From contig CAMWIL010000006.1 of assembly GCA_947174325.1 (NCBI GenBank), forward strand, positions 1 through 35,353: a DNA stretch of 35,353 nt, given 5' to 3'. Origin of the DNA: an uncultured Clostridia bacterium. GTDB lineage: Bacteria; Bacillota; Clostridia; Christensenellales; UBA3700. How positions within the stretch are numbered: position 1 is the stretch's first letter; each line of letters begins with the position of its first letter. Position numbers and translations under genes: made by a program. Under the pieces are notes generated by a model. The model worked only from the letters and a program-made list of their open reading frames with translations. It did not search any database and was not told where the DNA came from. This document shows positions 16,454 to 25,003 of this stretch, piece after piece.

Positions 16454-17294
16454 CAAATAACCTTTGAACGTCTTCTTTTGTAAATTTGTATTTTTTATTG
16501 CAGAATTCGCAACCCACTTCGATATTGCCCTGCGCTTCTACGATCTGCATCGCTTCTATTTTGCCAAGCGTGATCAACATCCCTTCGATCCTCTCTCTTG
16601 AACAACTGCACTTATACTCTTCCTCTATATCGGGAAGTCTGCTTATTTCAAAATGTCCGAAATAAAAGTCTACGATCTGCTGCGCGCTCATCGTTGTCAA
16701 AAGCTCGCCCACGTTTGTGAAATTGCTGACTATATCAGTGAGAATAAAAATTTCTTCTTCCGAACAGTTGGGCATAGGCTGAACTATTATACCACCCGCC
16801 TTCAAACATTTGCCGTCTTGCATTTTCACGCCCAACGCTACCGCCGAAGGAAGTTGTTCGGACGCAGTAAAATAATACGCAAAGTCCTCGTCGATATTGC
16901 CGTTGACCAACTGAGACAAACCGTTGTAAGGTTCTTTCAGCCCAAAGTCCTTGATCACGTTTAACGCACCGTCTTTACCCACGATTTCCGCCACGCTTGC
17001 ATCTTCGCCGTCGCAAGCTTTGGGATTTTCTATATATCCTCTTACCTTTGCGCCGAAATCGCCGCAAAGCACCATCTTTCCGCCTTTGCCGTTGCCGTCT
17101 ATGATTATCGTAAGTTTATTGCCTAAGCCTTTGAAATTTCCGCTCATAAAAGCAGTCATAGTGAGAGCTTTGCCCATAGCTACGGCAACTGGCTCGGAAA
17201 ATCCGTGTATCTTAATAGCGGAATTTATCGTGTCAGTGGTATCGAGTACGCTGACTATAGCTTTTCCGCCAAACAATATCGCTCTCTTTATCAT
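16443..17294 (-). CDS. hslO: 33 kDa chaperonin Hsp33, redox-regulated
   Basis: A 283-residue cytoplasmic holdase chaperone activated by oxidation. The C-terminal redox switch has the family's four zinc-binding cysteines: CxC at 229/231 (KCSCSRERIEGM) and CxxC at 262/265 (CEFCNKKY). The N-terminal domain shows MTAFMSGNFKG and TIIIDGNGKGG-like sequence typical of Hsp33, followed by NPKACDG. Length is normal. GGGAG precedes the ATG by 7 nt. It sits 20 bp after the methyltransferase gene and overlaps the TPR-like gene, so all four genes from the membrane protein down are probably one transcript. Confidence 0.95.
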   Translation of the reverse strand: MIKRAILFGGKAIVSVLDTTDTINSAIKIHGFSEPVAVAMGKALTMTAFMSGNFKGLGNKLTIIIDGNGKGGKMVLCGDFGAKVRGYIENPKACDGEDASVAEIVGKDGALNVIKDFGLKEPYNGLSQLVNGNIDEDFAYYFTASEQLPSAVALGVKMQDGKCLKAGGIIVQPMPNCSEEEIFILTDIVSNFTNVGELLTTMSAQQIVDFYFGHFEISRLPDIEEEYKCSCSRERIEGMLITLGKIEAMQIVEAQGNIEVGCEFCNKKYKFTKEDVQRLFDGN

Positions 17295-17314
17295 AAGTAA
17301 CTCCCTTACGTTGA

Positions 17315-18025
17315 TTATTTCTTTGTCGCGACAAACAGCAATCTCTTTGACTTCGACTTGACGTTTGAAAACGTTTCGCCGTCATAGACTTTGACGTCCC
17401 AATCGCGCAAAACTTCTTCTATATCGTTTTGAGTATGGATATACTGTCTGTGGCTTTCGCCTACGCGCTTATAAGTATCGCCCTGAATTTTTTCAAAAAA
17501 GTCAAGATCCATATCGACGAAGCCTTCGCCGAGAGTGTTGGACCAAATATAAGTTAGATCATCGTAATCTTCGCAAAAGAGATTATCAGCAAGGATTTTA
17601 GAAAGTTTGTAACTCGAAGATATATCAAACACAAACTTTCCGCCCTCTTTCAAATATGTATTCACGCGATCGAAAAAATCTTTTAACCGCGTCTTCTCTA
17701 TATAATTGACTCCGTCGCAAACGCAAGTGACAAAATCTACTTTGTGCGAAAGTTCGAGATCGGCAATGTCCTGTTTTATCCACTTGACGTCAACGCCTTC
17801 CTTCTTTGCCTTTACGGTAGCAAGATTTAGCATTTCACCGCTTATATCTATGCCGGTCATTTTTCTGCCGGATTTTGCAAGCGCGATAGTCATCTCACCC
17901 GATCCGCACGCCAAATCGACGCCCTCGCCTTTCAGACCGTCCTCGACAAACTTCAAATACCCCGTATAATCGAAGTCTCCCATAAGTCTATCATAATACT
18001 TTGCGAGTATACTGTAAGCGCTCAT
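17315..18025 (-). CDS. class I SAM-dependent methyltransferase
   Basis: A 236-residue protein with a Rossmann methyltransferase fold. Motif I is VDLACGSGEMTIALA (residues about 36-50), followed by the acidic ribose-binding GIDISGEML and a downstream FVTCVCDGVNYIE segment. The layout (N-terminal YDRLMGDFDYTGYL, C-terminal beta-rich part) matches the widespread Bacillota methyltransferases of unknown target that precede Hsp33 or YqeK-type genes. Small-molecule or protein target is unknown. The start overlaps the stop of the preceding membrane gene by 4 bp (ATGA). Confidence 0.88.
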   Translation of the reverse strand: MSAYSILAKYYDRLMGDFDYTGYLKFVEDGLKGEGVDLACGSGEMTIALAKSGRKMTGIDISGEMLNLATVKAKKEGVDVKWIKQDIADLELSHKVDFVTCVCDGVNYIEKTRLKDFFDRVNTYLKEGGKFVFDISSSYKLSKILADNLFCEDYDDLTYIWSNTLGEGFVDMDLDFFEKIQGDTYKRVGESHRQYIHTQNDIEEVLRDWDVKVYDGETFSNVKSKSKRLLFVATKK

Positions 18026-19029
18026 CTCTTCTTTTTCTTTTTGGAACTTCCGTTTTGAGCCATTTGCTGTTTTTTCTTAGCCTGATTTTTAGCTTTCGCC
18101 TGTTTTTCCTGTTCCTTTCTTTTGATTTTTAATTGCTCTTCATACATATATCCGATCGTATTGTCGCAAGCGTACTGACTGAAAGCAAGTGAGAATACTG
18201 CAAAAGCGCTAAATCCTATCAATGCCATAAATACCAAAAGGAAAAGTCCGATCAAGTTGACGAAGAACAACGCCATAACTCCCGAGAAGAACAACGTAAC
18301 TGTCAAAGTCGGACCGATCATCATTAAAACAAGCGATGAGGTATTTTTGATATACTCTTTCATTTTGTATCTATAGCAAACGTACATACCGTTGCCTACG
18401 AGCATATACATTGCGCTCGCTAAGGCAATAATGCCTATAAATACGACAAGTACCCACCAACCTGCGTTGGCTTGTCCGTTGACGGCAGTTTCTTTAAGTA
18501 TCATTATAAGCGAGCAAGCAAAACCTGTCGCCAATGCTCCAAGCCATGCAAAGGACAATACGAATTTATACCAATGCGACTTTATTCCGCGTAAAAAATG
18601 CTTAAATATTTTTACGTTTGCGCCCCAAAGCATATTTCTGCAACAATAATACAGACCGGACGCAAATAAGCCGAATAACAAACAAGTCGGGAATATGGAA
18701 ATTCCGTAAACTTTCAATCTCACGTCGTAAATTTGCGACAACGCGCTTACGGTATCGTCCTGAACGCCGAAACCTATACCTATACCCGTGCTGAAATTCA
18801 TACCCGAAAGAATAGCCGCTTCCTGCATATTTTGATAGTACATTATCATCACTATCAAAGGAACGCAAGCCACTACCATGATCAAATTCAAAAGCACCAA
18901 CTTCGTCATATTGACCGAGATGGTTTGCATAGCCTGCCGTATTCTTCCTTTGTAAAGAATTGTTCTGCCTTCCGGCGATAGGTCTCTCGTAAGAACAAGG
19001 TTCGCCGCGAGTTTGTTTGTTACGCTCAT
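18022..19029 (-). CDS. membrane protein, YesL/DUF624-like, with basic tail
   Basis: A 335-residue protein. After about 45 cytoplasmic-type residues come helices near 45-65, 110-130, 150-175, 190-212 and a long hydrophobic block 230-285. The core pattern (FLRGIKSHWYKF, then MKEYIKNTSSLVLMM) faintly resembles YesL/DUF624 proteins, but this is a weak call. The C-terminal 45 residues are very basic and Gln-rich (KRKEQEKQAKAKNQAKKKQQ, ending GSSKKKKKR), probably a cytoplasmic tail that could bind RNA, ribosomes or acidic lipids. First gene of the operon, with GGAG before the ATG and a good promoter. Confidence 0.75.
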   Translation of the reverse strand: MSVTNKLAANLVLTRDLSPEGRTILYKGRIRQAMQTISVNMTKLVLLNLIMVVACVPLIVMIMYYQNMQEAAILSGMNFSTGIGIGFGVQDDTVSALSQIYDVRLKVYGISIFPTCLLFGLFASGLYYCCRNMLWGANVKIFKHFLRGIKSHWYKFVLSFAWLGALATGFACSLIMILKETAVNGQANAGWWVLVVFIGIIALASAMYMLVGNGMYVCYRYKMKEYIKNTSSLVLMMIGPTLTVTLFFSGVMALFFVNLIGLFLLVFMALIGFSAFAVFSLAFSQYACDNTIGYMYEEQLKIKRKEQEKQAKAKNQAKKKQQMAQNGSSKKKKKR

Positions 19030-19065
19030 AGTCGCTCCGCTTTAAATATTATTATTATAAACAAT

Positions 19066-19094
19066 ATTATAGACTAATTTTCCTTGATATGCAA
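19066..19094 (-). promoter_or_regulatory. sigma-A promoter of the membrane protein-hslO operon
   Basis: TTGCAT and TATAAT with a 17-bp spacer on the minus strand, about 37 bp upstream of the first gene. Confidence 0.7.
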
Positions 19095-19178
19095 CTATTT
19101 GATCGGATTGAAAATATTTATGACTTCTTTTTGTTATTATTTTGTTTAGACGTAAAATAAAAAATATTCCGATTTCGC

Positions 19179-19207
19179 TTTACATATTCCCAATAATATG
19201 CTAAGAT
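19179..19207 (+). promoter_or_regulatory. sigma-A promoter of the lysine operon
   Basis: TTTACA and TAAGAT with a 17-bp spacer, placing the transcript start at about 19213, right at the 5' side of the riboswitch P1 stem. Confidence 0.7.
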
Positions 19208-19211
19208 ATTT

Positions 19212-19390
19212 CTTAGTTTACAGAGGCGCAGAATATATCAGTAGAGGGATAAATGCGACAAGACGTACCCTTGAAAGGATATTTTGCCGAAATCATACGC
19301 AGATCTTGCAAAAGCGTACGGTTGGTTGCTACGGTGAACAACCCTGCAACTGTCACCTTAAATTGCTGAGGTGGAGCACTTAAACTGACA
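19212..19390 (+). promoter_or_regulatory. lysine riboswitch (L-box) aptamer
   Basis: Conserved L-box blocks appear in order: AGAGGCGCAGA, then CAGTAG, TTGAAAGG, TTTGCCGAAAT, GGTTGGTTGCT, CAACTGTCACC and GGTGGAGCACTT. They align with the remembered Thermotoga asd riboswitch. P1 is formed by AGTTTA against TAAACT, and P5 by CACC/GGTG. The P3 hairpin (TACGC/GCGTA) has loop sequence TCTTG, exactly complementary to CAAGA in the P2 loop, matching the known L2-L3 kissing contact. A terminator follows, so lysine binding should stop transcription before asd-dapA-dapB. Ends are approximate. Confidence 0.9.
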
Positions 19391-19409
19391 GAAAATAATT
19401 TGTCTTTTT

Positions 19410-19439
19410 AATGCTCTGCGACCTCGTAGAGCATTTTTT
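19410..19439 (+). terminator. riboswitch-controlled attenuator
   Basis: The stem AATGCTCTGCG / CGTAGAGCATT with a 3-4 nt loop is followed by a T run, 20 bp after the aptamer and 70 bp before asd. It is the expected off-state terminator of the lysine riboswitch. Confidence 0.85.
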
Positions 19440-19509
19440 ATAGCTCTGTAAATAATACTTGACGTCAAAAGAAAATAAATTTTGAGTACAAACTCACAAG
19501 GAGATATTT

Positions 19510-20529
19510 ATGAAAAAATACAACGTAGCCGTCGTAGGCGCGACAGGCATGGTGGGAAACAAATTTTTGGAAGTATTGACCGAAAAACAACTTCCCGTTG
19601 AAAACTATTACCTTTTTGCTTCCGCAAAGAGCGCGGGAAAAGTTATCGACTTTATGGGCAAGCCCCACACCGTTATTGAATTGACGGAAGAAAACGTAAA
19701 GGCGCATAAAGTTGATATCGCTCTTTTCAGCGCAGGCGGTTCGACAAGCGCAAAGTTTGCTCCCGTATTCGCAAAATGCGGCGCGGTTGTTATCGACAAT
19801 TCCAGCCAATGGAGAATGGATCCTACCGTTCCGCTCGTAGTTCCCGAAGTAAATCCGCAGGATATCGACTGGAACAACGGCATTATCGCCAACCCTAACT
19901 GCTCCACTATCCAAGCTATGGTAGCTCTTAAACCTTTGTATGACAAATACGGTATCAAGAGAATAGTATATAGTACCTATCAAGCGGTAAGCGGCGCAGG
20001 CGTAGCAGGATACAACGATCTTCTCGACGGACTCAAAGCGTTTGTAAACAACGAAGAATACGCTACTAAGAAATTCCCGTATCAAATAGCAAACAACTGT
20101 CTGCCTCACATCGACGTATTCCTCGACAACGGTTATACCAAAGAAGAAGAAAAGATGATGAAGGAGACCAAAAAGATCTTGGGCGACGATAAGATCAAAG
20201 TTACGGCTACTACCGTAAGAGTTCCCGTCCTCAATTCTCACTCCGAATCGATAAATATCGAATTCAACAAGCCTTGCACCAAAGAAGGTATAATCGAGGC
20301 TTTGAAATCTCAAAAAGGTATCGTCGTATGCGATGACGTTGCCAACAACGTATACCCTATGCCTATCGATTCGACCGGACATGACGAAGTATACGTTGGA
20401 CGTATCCGTATAGACGACACTGTAGAAAGCGGTTGCAACCTTTGGGTAGTTGCCGACAACATCCGTAAGGGCGCGGCAAGCAACGCGGTTCAAATAGCGG
20501 AATATATGATAGAAAACGGAAAAATCTGA
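19510..20529 (+). CDS. asd: aspartate-semialdehyde dehydrogenase
   Basis: A 339-residue NADP-dependent enzyme converting aspartyl phosphate to aspartate semialdehyde, the branch point to lysine, threonine and methionine. The nucleotide-binding loop VVGATGMVGNKFLEVL is at residues 8-23, the catalytic Cys131 lies in NPNCST, and the family segment RVPVLNSHSES holds a His. Length is usual. AAGGAG precedes the ATG at good distance. It is the first gene behind the lysine riboswitch, which ties expression to lysine level. dapA follows 16 bp later. Confidence 0.97.
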   Translation: MKKYNVAVVGATGMVGNKFLEVLTEKQLPVENYYLFASAKSAGKVIDFMGKPHTVIELTEENVKAHKVDIALFSAGGSTSAKFAPVFAKCGAVVIDNSSQWRMDPTVPLVVPEVNPQDIDWNNGIIANPNCSTIQAMVALKPLYDKYGIKRIVYSTYQAVSGAGVAGYNDLLDGLKAFVNNEEYATKKFPYQIANNCLPHIDVFLDNGYTKEEEKMMKETKKILGDDKIKVTATTVRVPVLNSHSESINIEFNKPCTKEGIIEALKSQKGIVVCDDVANNVYPMPIDSTGHDEVYVGRIRIDDTVESGCNLWVVADNIRKGAASNAVQIAEYMIENGKI

Positions 20530-20545
20530 TCCGAGGGAATAAAAA

Positions 20546-21424
20546 ATGTTTGAAGGTACTTACACCGCAATTATTACCCCGTTTTCAAAAACGGGCGTAG
20601 ATTATGAGAGTTTTGAAAAATTGATAGAAAGTCAAATATCCGGCGGTATCAACGGCTTGGTATTTGTAGGCACTACCGGCGAACCTGCCACTATGAGCTC
20701 AAAAGAAAAGCAAGAGCTTAGAGCATTTGCTTTGAAATGCGTCAACAAACGCGTCCCCGTGATTTTCGGCACGGGATGCAACTGTACGCAAACGGCAGTG
20801 GAAAATTCCGTTACCGCGCAAGAAGAAGGCGCGGACGGCATATTGGTTGTGTCTCCGTACTACAATAAATGTACGCAACACGGACTATTTTTGCACTATA
20901 ACGCGATAGCCGAAAAGTGTTCTCTGCCGATGATAATCTACAACGTTCCGGGAAGAACGGGCGTCAATATACTTCCTGAGACCGTCGGCAAACTCGCTCG
21001 CGAAATACCTTCTATTGTCGGAATTAAAGAAGCGTGCGGCAACTTGGAACAAATCGCAAAGACGGCAGAACAGATCAAAGGCACAAACCTTCAACTCATG
21101 AGCGGCGACGACAAACTCGCAGTTGATATCGCAAGATTAGGAGGAACTACCCTGATATCCGTCGCAAGCAACGCCCTTCCAAGAGAATTTACGCAAATCA
21201 TGGCTTACGCAAACGCAGGCAAATTCGACGAGGCTGACGCGCTGTATTCAAAGTACGACAAGTTTGTCGATCTGCTTTTCAGCGAAGTCAATCCCATTCC
21301 GATAAAATACGCTTGTTCACAACTCGGTCTTTGTCAAAATATTTTGAGATTGCCGTTGACGTCTATGAGCGAAGACAAGGCTCAAATCTTGCGCGCGGAA
21401 ATGCAAAGACTGAGCATTATTTAA
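20546..21424 (+). CDS. dapA: 4-hydroxy-tetrahydrodipicolinate synthase
   Basis: A 292-residue TIM-barrel aldolase condensing pyruvate with aspartate semialdehyde, the committed step to diaminopimelate and lysine. The Schiff-base Lys161 is in VGIKEACGN, the catalytic Tyr132 in YNVPGRTG, the pyruvate-binding GTTGE at 42-46, and the Tyr pair of the relay in SPYYNK (105-106). Length and motifs are normal. It lies between asd and dapB in one operon. Diaminopimelate also feeds peptidoglycan, so the riboswitch must leave enough basal flow. Confidence 0.97.
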   Translation: MFEGTYTAIITPFSKTGVDYESFEKLIESQISGGINGLVFVGTTGEPATMSSKEKQELRAFALKCVNKRVPVIFGTGCNCTQTAVENSVTAQEEGADGILVVSPYYNKCTQHGLFLHYNAIAEKCSLPMIIYNVPGRTGVNILPETVGKLAREIPSIVGIKEACGNLEQIAKTAEQIKGTNLQLMSGDDKLAVDIARLGGTTLISVASNALPREFTQIMAYANAGKFDEADALYSKYDKFVDLLFSEVNPIPIKYACSQLGLCQNILRLPLTSMSEDKAQILRAEMQRLSII

Positions 21425-21437
21425 TAAAGGTGATTTT

Positions 21438-22211
21438 ATGATAAAAGTTTTAATTTGGGGAATAGGCGGAAGAATGGGCAAGAACATTCTCGAAGGACTA
21501 TCCTCTTTCGACAACGTTCAAGCCGTAGGCGGAGTTGACAAATTTGCCGATCCGTCGCAATTTCCCGTCCCCGTATTCAAAAGCGGTAAAGACGTAAACG
21601 TAAACGCGGACGTAATAATCGACTTCTCCCGTCCCGACGCGCTTGACGAAATTTTAGAATACGCGCTTGCCCGCAAAACAGGTATAATGCTTGCAACGAC
21701 GGGCTACTCTGCCGAGCAACAAAAAGCGATAGATAAAGCGTCGGAAAGTATAGCGGTATTCCAATCGAGCAATATGTCTTTGGGCGTAAATTTGCTTATC
21801 GAACTCTGTCGCAAAGCGTCCAAATTTCTTGGTGAAAACTACGACGTAGAGATTATCGAACAACATCACAATCAAAAGGTAGATTCTCCTTCGGGCACCG
21901 CTTTATCTATTGCGGACGCTATCAACGAAGAGGTTGACAATTCCAAAGAATTCGTATACGGCAGACATGACAAAAATTGCCGTCGCGATAAAAAAGAAAT
22001 CGGCATACACGCCGTTAGAGGCGGCACGATAGTCGGCAAACACGACGTGCTCTTTATCGGAAAGGATGAAGTTATTACCATTTCGCACGAAGCTCAATCA
22101 AGAGCGGTATTTGCGCAAGGCGCGATACGCGCGGGTATATTCCTCTCTTCCAAGAAGAACGGAAAATATTCTATGAAAGACCTATTGCGTTCGGCAGGTC
22201 AAGAGAAGTAA
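21438..22211 (+). CDS. dapB: 4-hydroxy-tetrahydrodipicolinate reductase
   Basis: A 257-residue NAD(P)H-dependent reductase acting directly after DapA. The N-terminal dinucleotide loop is GIGGRMGKNI (residues 8-17). The catalytic signature EQHHNQKVDSPSGTAL has the His143/144 pair and Lys147. AAAGGTG precedes the ATG at 13 bp after dapA. The later pathway genes (dapD/H, dapL, dapF, lysA) are not in this window. A bidirectional terminator follows. Confidence 0.97.
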   Translation: MIKVLIWGIGGRMGKNILEGLSSFDNVQAVGGVDKFADPSQFPVPVFKSGKDVNVNADVIIDFSRPDALDEILEYALARKTGIMLATTGYSAEQQKAIDKASESIAVFQSSNMSLGVNLLIELCRKASKFLGENYDVEIIEQHHNQKVDSPSGTALSIADAINEEVDNSKEFVYGRHDKNCRRDKKEIGIHAVRGGTIVGKHDVLFIGKDEVITISHEAQSRAVFAQGAIRAGIFLSSKKNGKYSMKDLLRSAGQEK

Positions 22212-22244
22212 AAATAGAGCAATATAAGTATTGACTAAAACATA

Positions 22245-22273
22245 AAAAGAGCAAGCTATCTGCTTGCTCTTTT
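22245..22273. terminator. bidirectional terminator between dapB and the dnaG operon
   Basis: A 12-bp perfect stem (AAAAGAGCAAGC / GCTTGCTCTTTT) with a 5-nt loop, flanked by A and T runs. It separates the converging lysine and dnaG transcripts. Confidence 0.85.
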
Positions 22274-22293
22274 AAACTACGTTCACACTTTCA

Positions 22294-22839
22294 TTATTTC
22301 TTGTTCTTCTCTATACTCAACTCTTCAAGCGCCTGTTCGTACTTTCTATTGAGTTCGGCGACCGCTTCTCTGTTCTCCAAATGCAATTTCATAAGATCGC
22401 AATCAAGCACGCTTTTACCCTTGTATGTCTTTATAGGGAATTCCCCGACCACTTTTAAAGTAAGCACTTCATACCAATTAAATTGACTTGGGCTTTTACA
22501 AACATACGTCTTACCTTCGTCTTCATATTGATATTCTATGTAATATACTGCGACTTTACCTGAAGTCTTTTCCGTATTATACGATAAAAATTTTGCGGTA
22601 GTCTGCTTGCCTAAGGTTTCTATTTGCAAATCTGCTTTTATTTTGACCAGTCTGAAAATAGACGAAACAGCGATCAATACGCCTGCCGCTACCGTAAGCG
22701 CAGAAACGACGTAACTCGCCGCGATCTTTGACTCGGCTAAGTATCTGTAATACACCAAAAGCGCTATTCCCAATATAGTGACTACGCTTCCGATAATAAT
22801 AGGCTTGACAACGCTGTCTTTTATGCTCAGTCTTTTCAT
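22294..22839 (-). CDS. small membrane protein, DUF3592-like
   Basis: A 181-residue protein with two helices (residues about 13-30 and 42-62) and a C-terminal part that starts with a beta-rich segment (TAKFLSYNTEKTSGK, YYIEYQYEDEGKTYVC) recalling DUF3592 membrane proteins. It ends in a charged helix. The helices form a hairpin, so the beta domain should be cytoplasmic if the N-terminus is inside. It starts 1 bp after the zinc-ribbon gene with AAGGA upstream and is the last gene of the dnaG row. Function unknown. Confidence 0.72.
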   Translation of the reverse strand: MKRLSIKDSVVKPIIIGSVVTILGIALLVYYRYLAESKIAASYVVSALTVAAGVLIAVSSIFRLVKIKADLQIETLGKQTTAKFLSYNTEKTSGKVAVYYIEYQYEDEGKTYVCKSPSQFNWYEVLTLKVVGEFPIKTYKGKSVLDCDLMKLHLENREAVAELNRKYEQALEELSIEKNKK

Positions 22840-22840
22840 A

Positions 22841-23548
22841 TCAGTCCTTATTGTAAATAATTCTTCCGCAGTTGGGACAATCCTGAATTTTAAGTCCCTC
22901 GCTCAATTTATCTATAATGTCGCTAGCAATCTCCATTCCGCATCCGCCGCAACTGCAAGGCTTGATAAACGGCACAAAAACAGGTCTCTTTTTGTTTGCT
23001 TTGACCTTTTTATATTTATCCAAAAGCAGAGTATTGATATCCTTTTCCAAGTCTTTGAGCTCTCGCATGATCTCGCCCGCCTCGACTGACTTTTCTTTTT
23101 TGAGGTTGTTGAATTCTTCGGTATAAGCTCTATAACTTTTTGAAGATTTGCCCGCTTGCTCGTATTCTTTTTTATATTTTGAATTCGTCTCGCTCAACTC
23201 TTTGTTTATTCTAGACATTTCTCTTTCGAGATCGTCGGCTTGCTGTTCAAGCTTTTCGAGTTGTTTTGCAAAATAATCAAGCTGTTTTTCATCGCAATCA
23301 GGCAAATCGCCCGTAGCGATCTCCTCTATCTGCTTATCGATTTCCGCCAATGCCGACATATTCTTTTTTATATTTTCCATAGCCGTCTCAGCGATTTCGT
23401 TGAGTCTTGTCAACGTCTCGTAAGACTGCTTGGTTGCGTTTTGATAAAATATCATTTTCTTAGCCGGCTCGCTTGTTTTGAGTTCGTTTTCCAACTTAAA
23501 CAACTTCATGTCAACTTCCTGATACTTCAAAATCTTTTCTATACTCAT
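22841..23548 (-). CDS. coiled-coil protein with C-terminal C4 zinc ribbon
   Basis: A 235-residue protein. Residues about 5-175 are almost entirely charged heptad-type coiled coil. The C-terminus has a zinc ribbon: CSCGGCGMEI (about 199-208) and CPNCGRIIY (about 224-232). This is the architecture of the COG1579 family of predicted nucleic-acid-binding proteins found beside Nif3-like genes in many bacteria. Molecular role is not established. It has an AAGGAG ribosome site and lies 33 bp after the Nif3-like gene. Confidence 0.88.
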   Translation of the reverse strand: MSIEKILKYQEVDMKLFKLENELKTSEPAKKMIFYQNATKQSYETLTRLNEIAETAMENIKKNMSALAEIDKQIEEIATGDLPDCDEKQLDYFAKQLEKLEQQADDLEREMSRINKELSETNSKYKKEYEQAGKSSKSYRAYTEEFNNLKKEKSVEAGEIMRELKDLEKDINTLLLDKYKKVKANKKRPVFVPFIKPCSCGGCGMEIASDIIDKLSEGLKIQDCPNCGRIIYNKD

Positions 23549-23581
23549 ATTTTACTCCTTTTCCACTTTTCGTGGCGTATA

Positions 23582-24337
23582 TTACTTTATATTGTGATAA
23601 GGGCTTACGTCGGTTTGCGAGATACGTATTATCGAAGAAAACTCTTCAAGCCATTCCTTGAAAATATCTACGCAGAAAATTTCGCTTTCGTAATGCCCTA
23701 CGTCTATCATAGCCAATGAATAGTCTATCACTCGCAGCGCAATAGATATCTTGCTTTCACCGCCGATAATGCAGTCCACGCCGTTTTCTTTTGCGTACTC
23801 TATCAATTCTTCGTCTCTCGCGCCCGCGCCCGTACACACGGCGATCTTTGATATTCTTTTATTCTTATCTCCGACGAATTTAACGTTGCCGTCTTGAAGA
23901 ATGTCGGCGACTTTTTTAGAGAGAGAACTCAAATTTGTCTCTTGTATTTTGCCCTCGCGCGCGCAACCGTCTATGACCTTTACGTCTTTCATTCCCAACA
24001 AAGAAGCAAATCGATCGTTCAGTCCTCCCGAACAACAGTCCAAATTAGTATGACAGCTGTAAAGATTTATTCCATACTCTTTTGCTTTATCGAGAATGCT
24101 TTGCGTATAGCGGTCAATCTCTTCGCCGAATACCGAAGGATGATGCGTGATCAAAAGATTACAACCGCTGTTTCGGCATTCTTCAAGCGTATAATATGTA
24201 ACGTTTTGCGCCAGCAATATACCGCCAACCTCATTCTCCATATCGCCGTAATTCAGTCCCGCGCTGTCAAAATCCAACATTTGAGAAAGCGGAGCGTGTT
24301 TTTCGATTACGGATACCACGTCTTTTACTTTCGGCAT
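23582..24337 (-). CDS. Nif3-like dinuclear metal-centre protein
   Basis: A 251-residue protein of the YqfO/Nif3 family. Metal-binding residues are visible in LLITHHPSVF, in YSCHTNLDCCSGGLND and near the C-terminus in DVGHYESE. The short form lacks the extra PII-like insert of YqfO. Relatives form hexameric rings with two metal ions per subunit. A GTP-cyclohydrolase-type label is often attached but not secure. It follows trmK by 9 bp, a pairing seen widely in Bacillota. Confidence 0.92.
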   Translation of the reverse strand: MPKVKDVVSVIEKHAPLSQMLDFDSAGLNYGDMENEVGGILLAQNVTYYTLEECRNSGCNLLITHHPSVFGEEIDRYTQSILDKAKEYGINLYSCHTNLDCCSGGLNDRFASLLGMKDVKVIDGCAREGKIQETNLSSLSKKVADILQDGNVKFVGDKNKRISKIAVCTGAGARDEELIEYAKENGVDCIIGGESKISIALRVIDYSLAMIDVGHYESEIFCVDIFKEWLEEFSSIIRISQTDVSPYHNIK

Positions 24338-24346
24338 AACTACCTC

Positions 24347-25003
24347 TCATTGCCTCTCGTCTATTATCTCGAAAATCTTTTTTAAGATTTTTGCTTCTCG
24401 GCTCTTATCCGCAAACTCTTCCAGCTTGTTTTTCTTTTGCCGTAATTTTTCGATATACAACGAGTAGTCAGGATCGCGATCGCGATTTTTCCCCAAATAC
24501 AATTCTTTTTCACTCAACCTGCAATCTTTTTCAAATCCTTCGATCGCGCTGATTATATTATAGAATTTTCCGCTCTCTTGAACGACGAAATCTTTGTCGA
24601 TATACAGCCCTTTGCTTGCCAAAAATTCTCTCAATTCGATCGTGTTTTTATGAGCGACAAGAATTAATCTTTTTATTCCTTTGGGTATATCGGATAAGAT
24701 TGCCATGATCTCTTTCCCGCCCATACCCGCGATTACCGCGCAATCGACCTCGTTGTCAAGTATCGGTTTAAGTCCGTCGCCGCAACGAAAATCTATATTA
24801 TCCAAGCCGTAAGTTTTTGCAAGTTCGACAGCTTTATCCAAAGACTTTGATGAAATATCGCAAGCTATCGCCTTTCGAACTTTTCCTTCAAGCAAAGCGC
24901 AGACCGCAACTTTGCCGTGATCGCAGCCGATATCGGCAAGGACGATTCCTTGTATACTGTCTACGACAGCGCGCAATCTCTTATCAAGTTTCGGCGCGTT
25001 CAT
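24347..25003 (-). CDS. trmK: tRNA (adenine-22-N1)-methyltransferase
   Basis: A 218-residue SAM-dependent enzyme methylating A22 in tRNA. The SAM motif is VLADIGCDHGKVAVCAL, the acidic loop follows in AIACDISSKSLDKA, and CAVIAGMGGKEI is the family's GMGG block. A C-terminal helical coiled coil (YIEKLRQKKNKLEEF) closes the protein, as in TrmK. The ATG overlaps the rpoD stop by one base (TGATG), so translation is coupled. The track's extra leading Met is a TTG and is not needed. Position between rpoD and a Nif3-like gene is the standard arrangement. Confidence 0.93.
   Translation of the reverse strand: MNAPKLDKRLRAVVDSIQGIVLADIGCDHGKVAVCALLEGKVRKAIACDISSKSLDKAVELAKTYGLDNIDFRCGDGLKPILDNEVDCAVIAGMGGKEIMAILSDIPKGIKRLILVAHKNTIELREFLASKGLYIDKDFVVQESGKFYNIISAIEGFEKDCRLSEKELYLGKNRDRDPDYSLYIEKLRQKKNKLEEFADKSREAKILKKIFEIIDERQ

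Noticed and set aside
19465-20493. 342-aa minus-strand ORF opposite asd
   Set aside because: It is the antisense shadow of asd, which has full motifs, ribosome site and riboswitch. The shadow's composition (Val/Tyr/Phe-rich) is typical of such artefacts.
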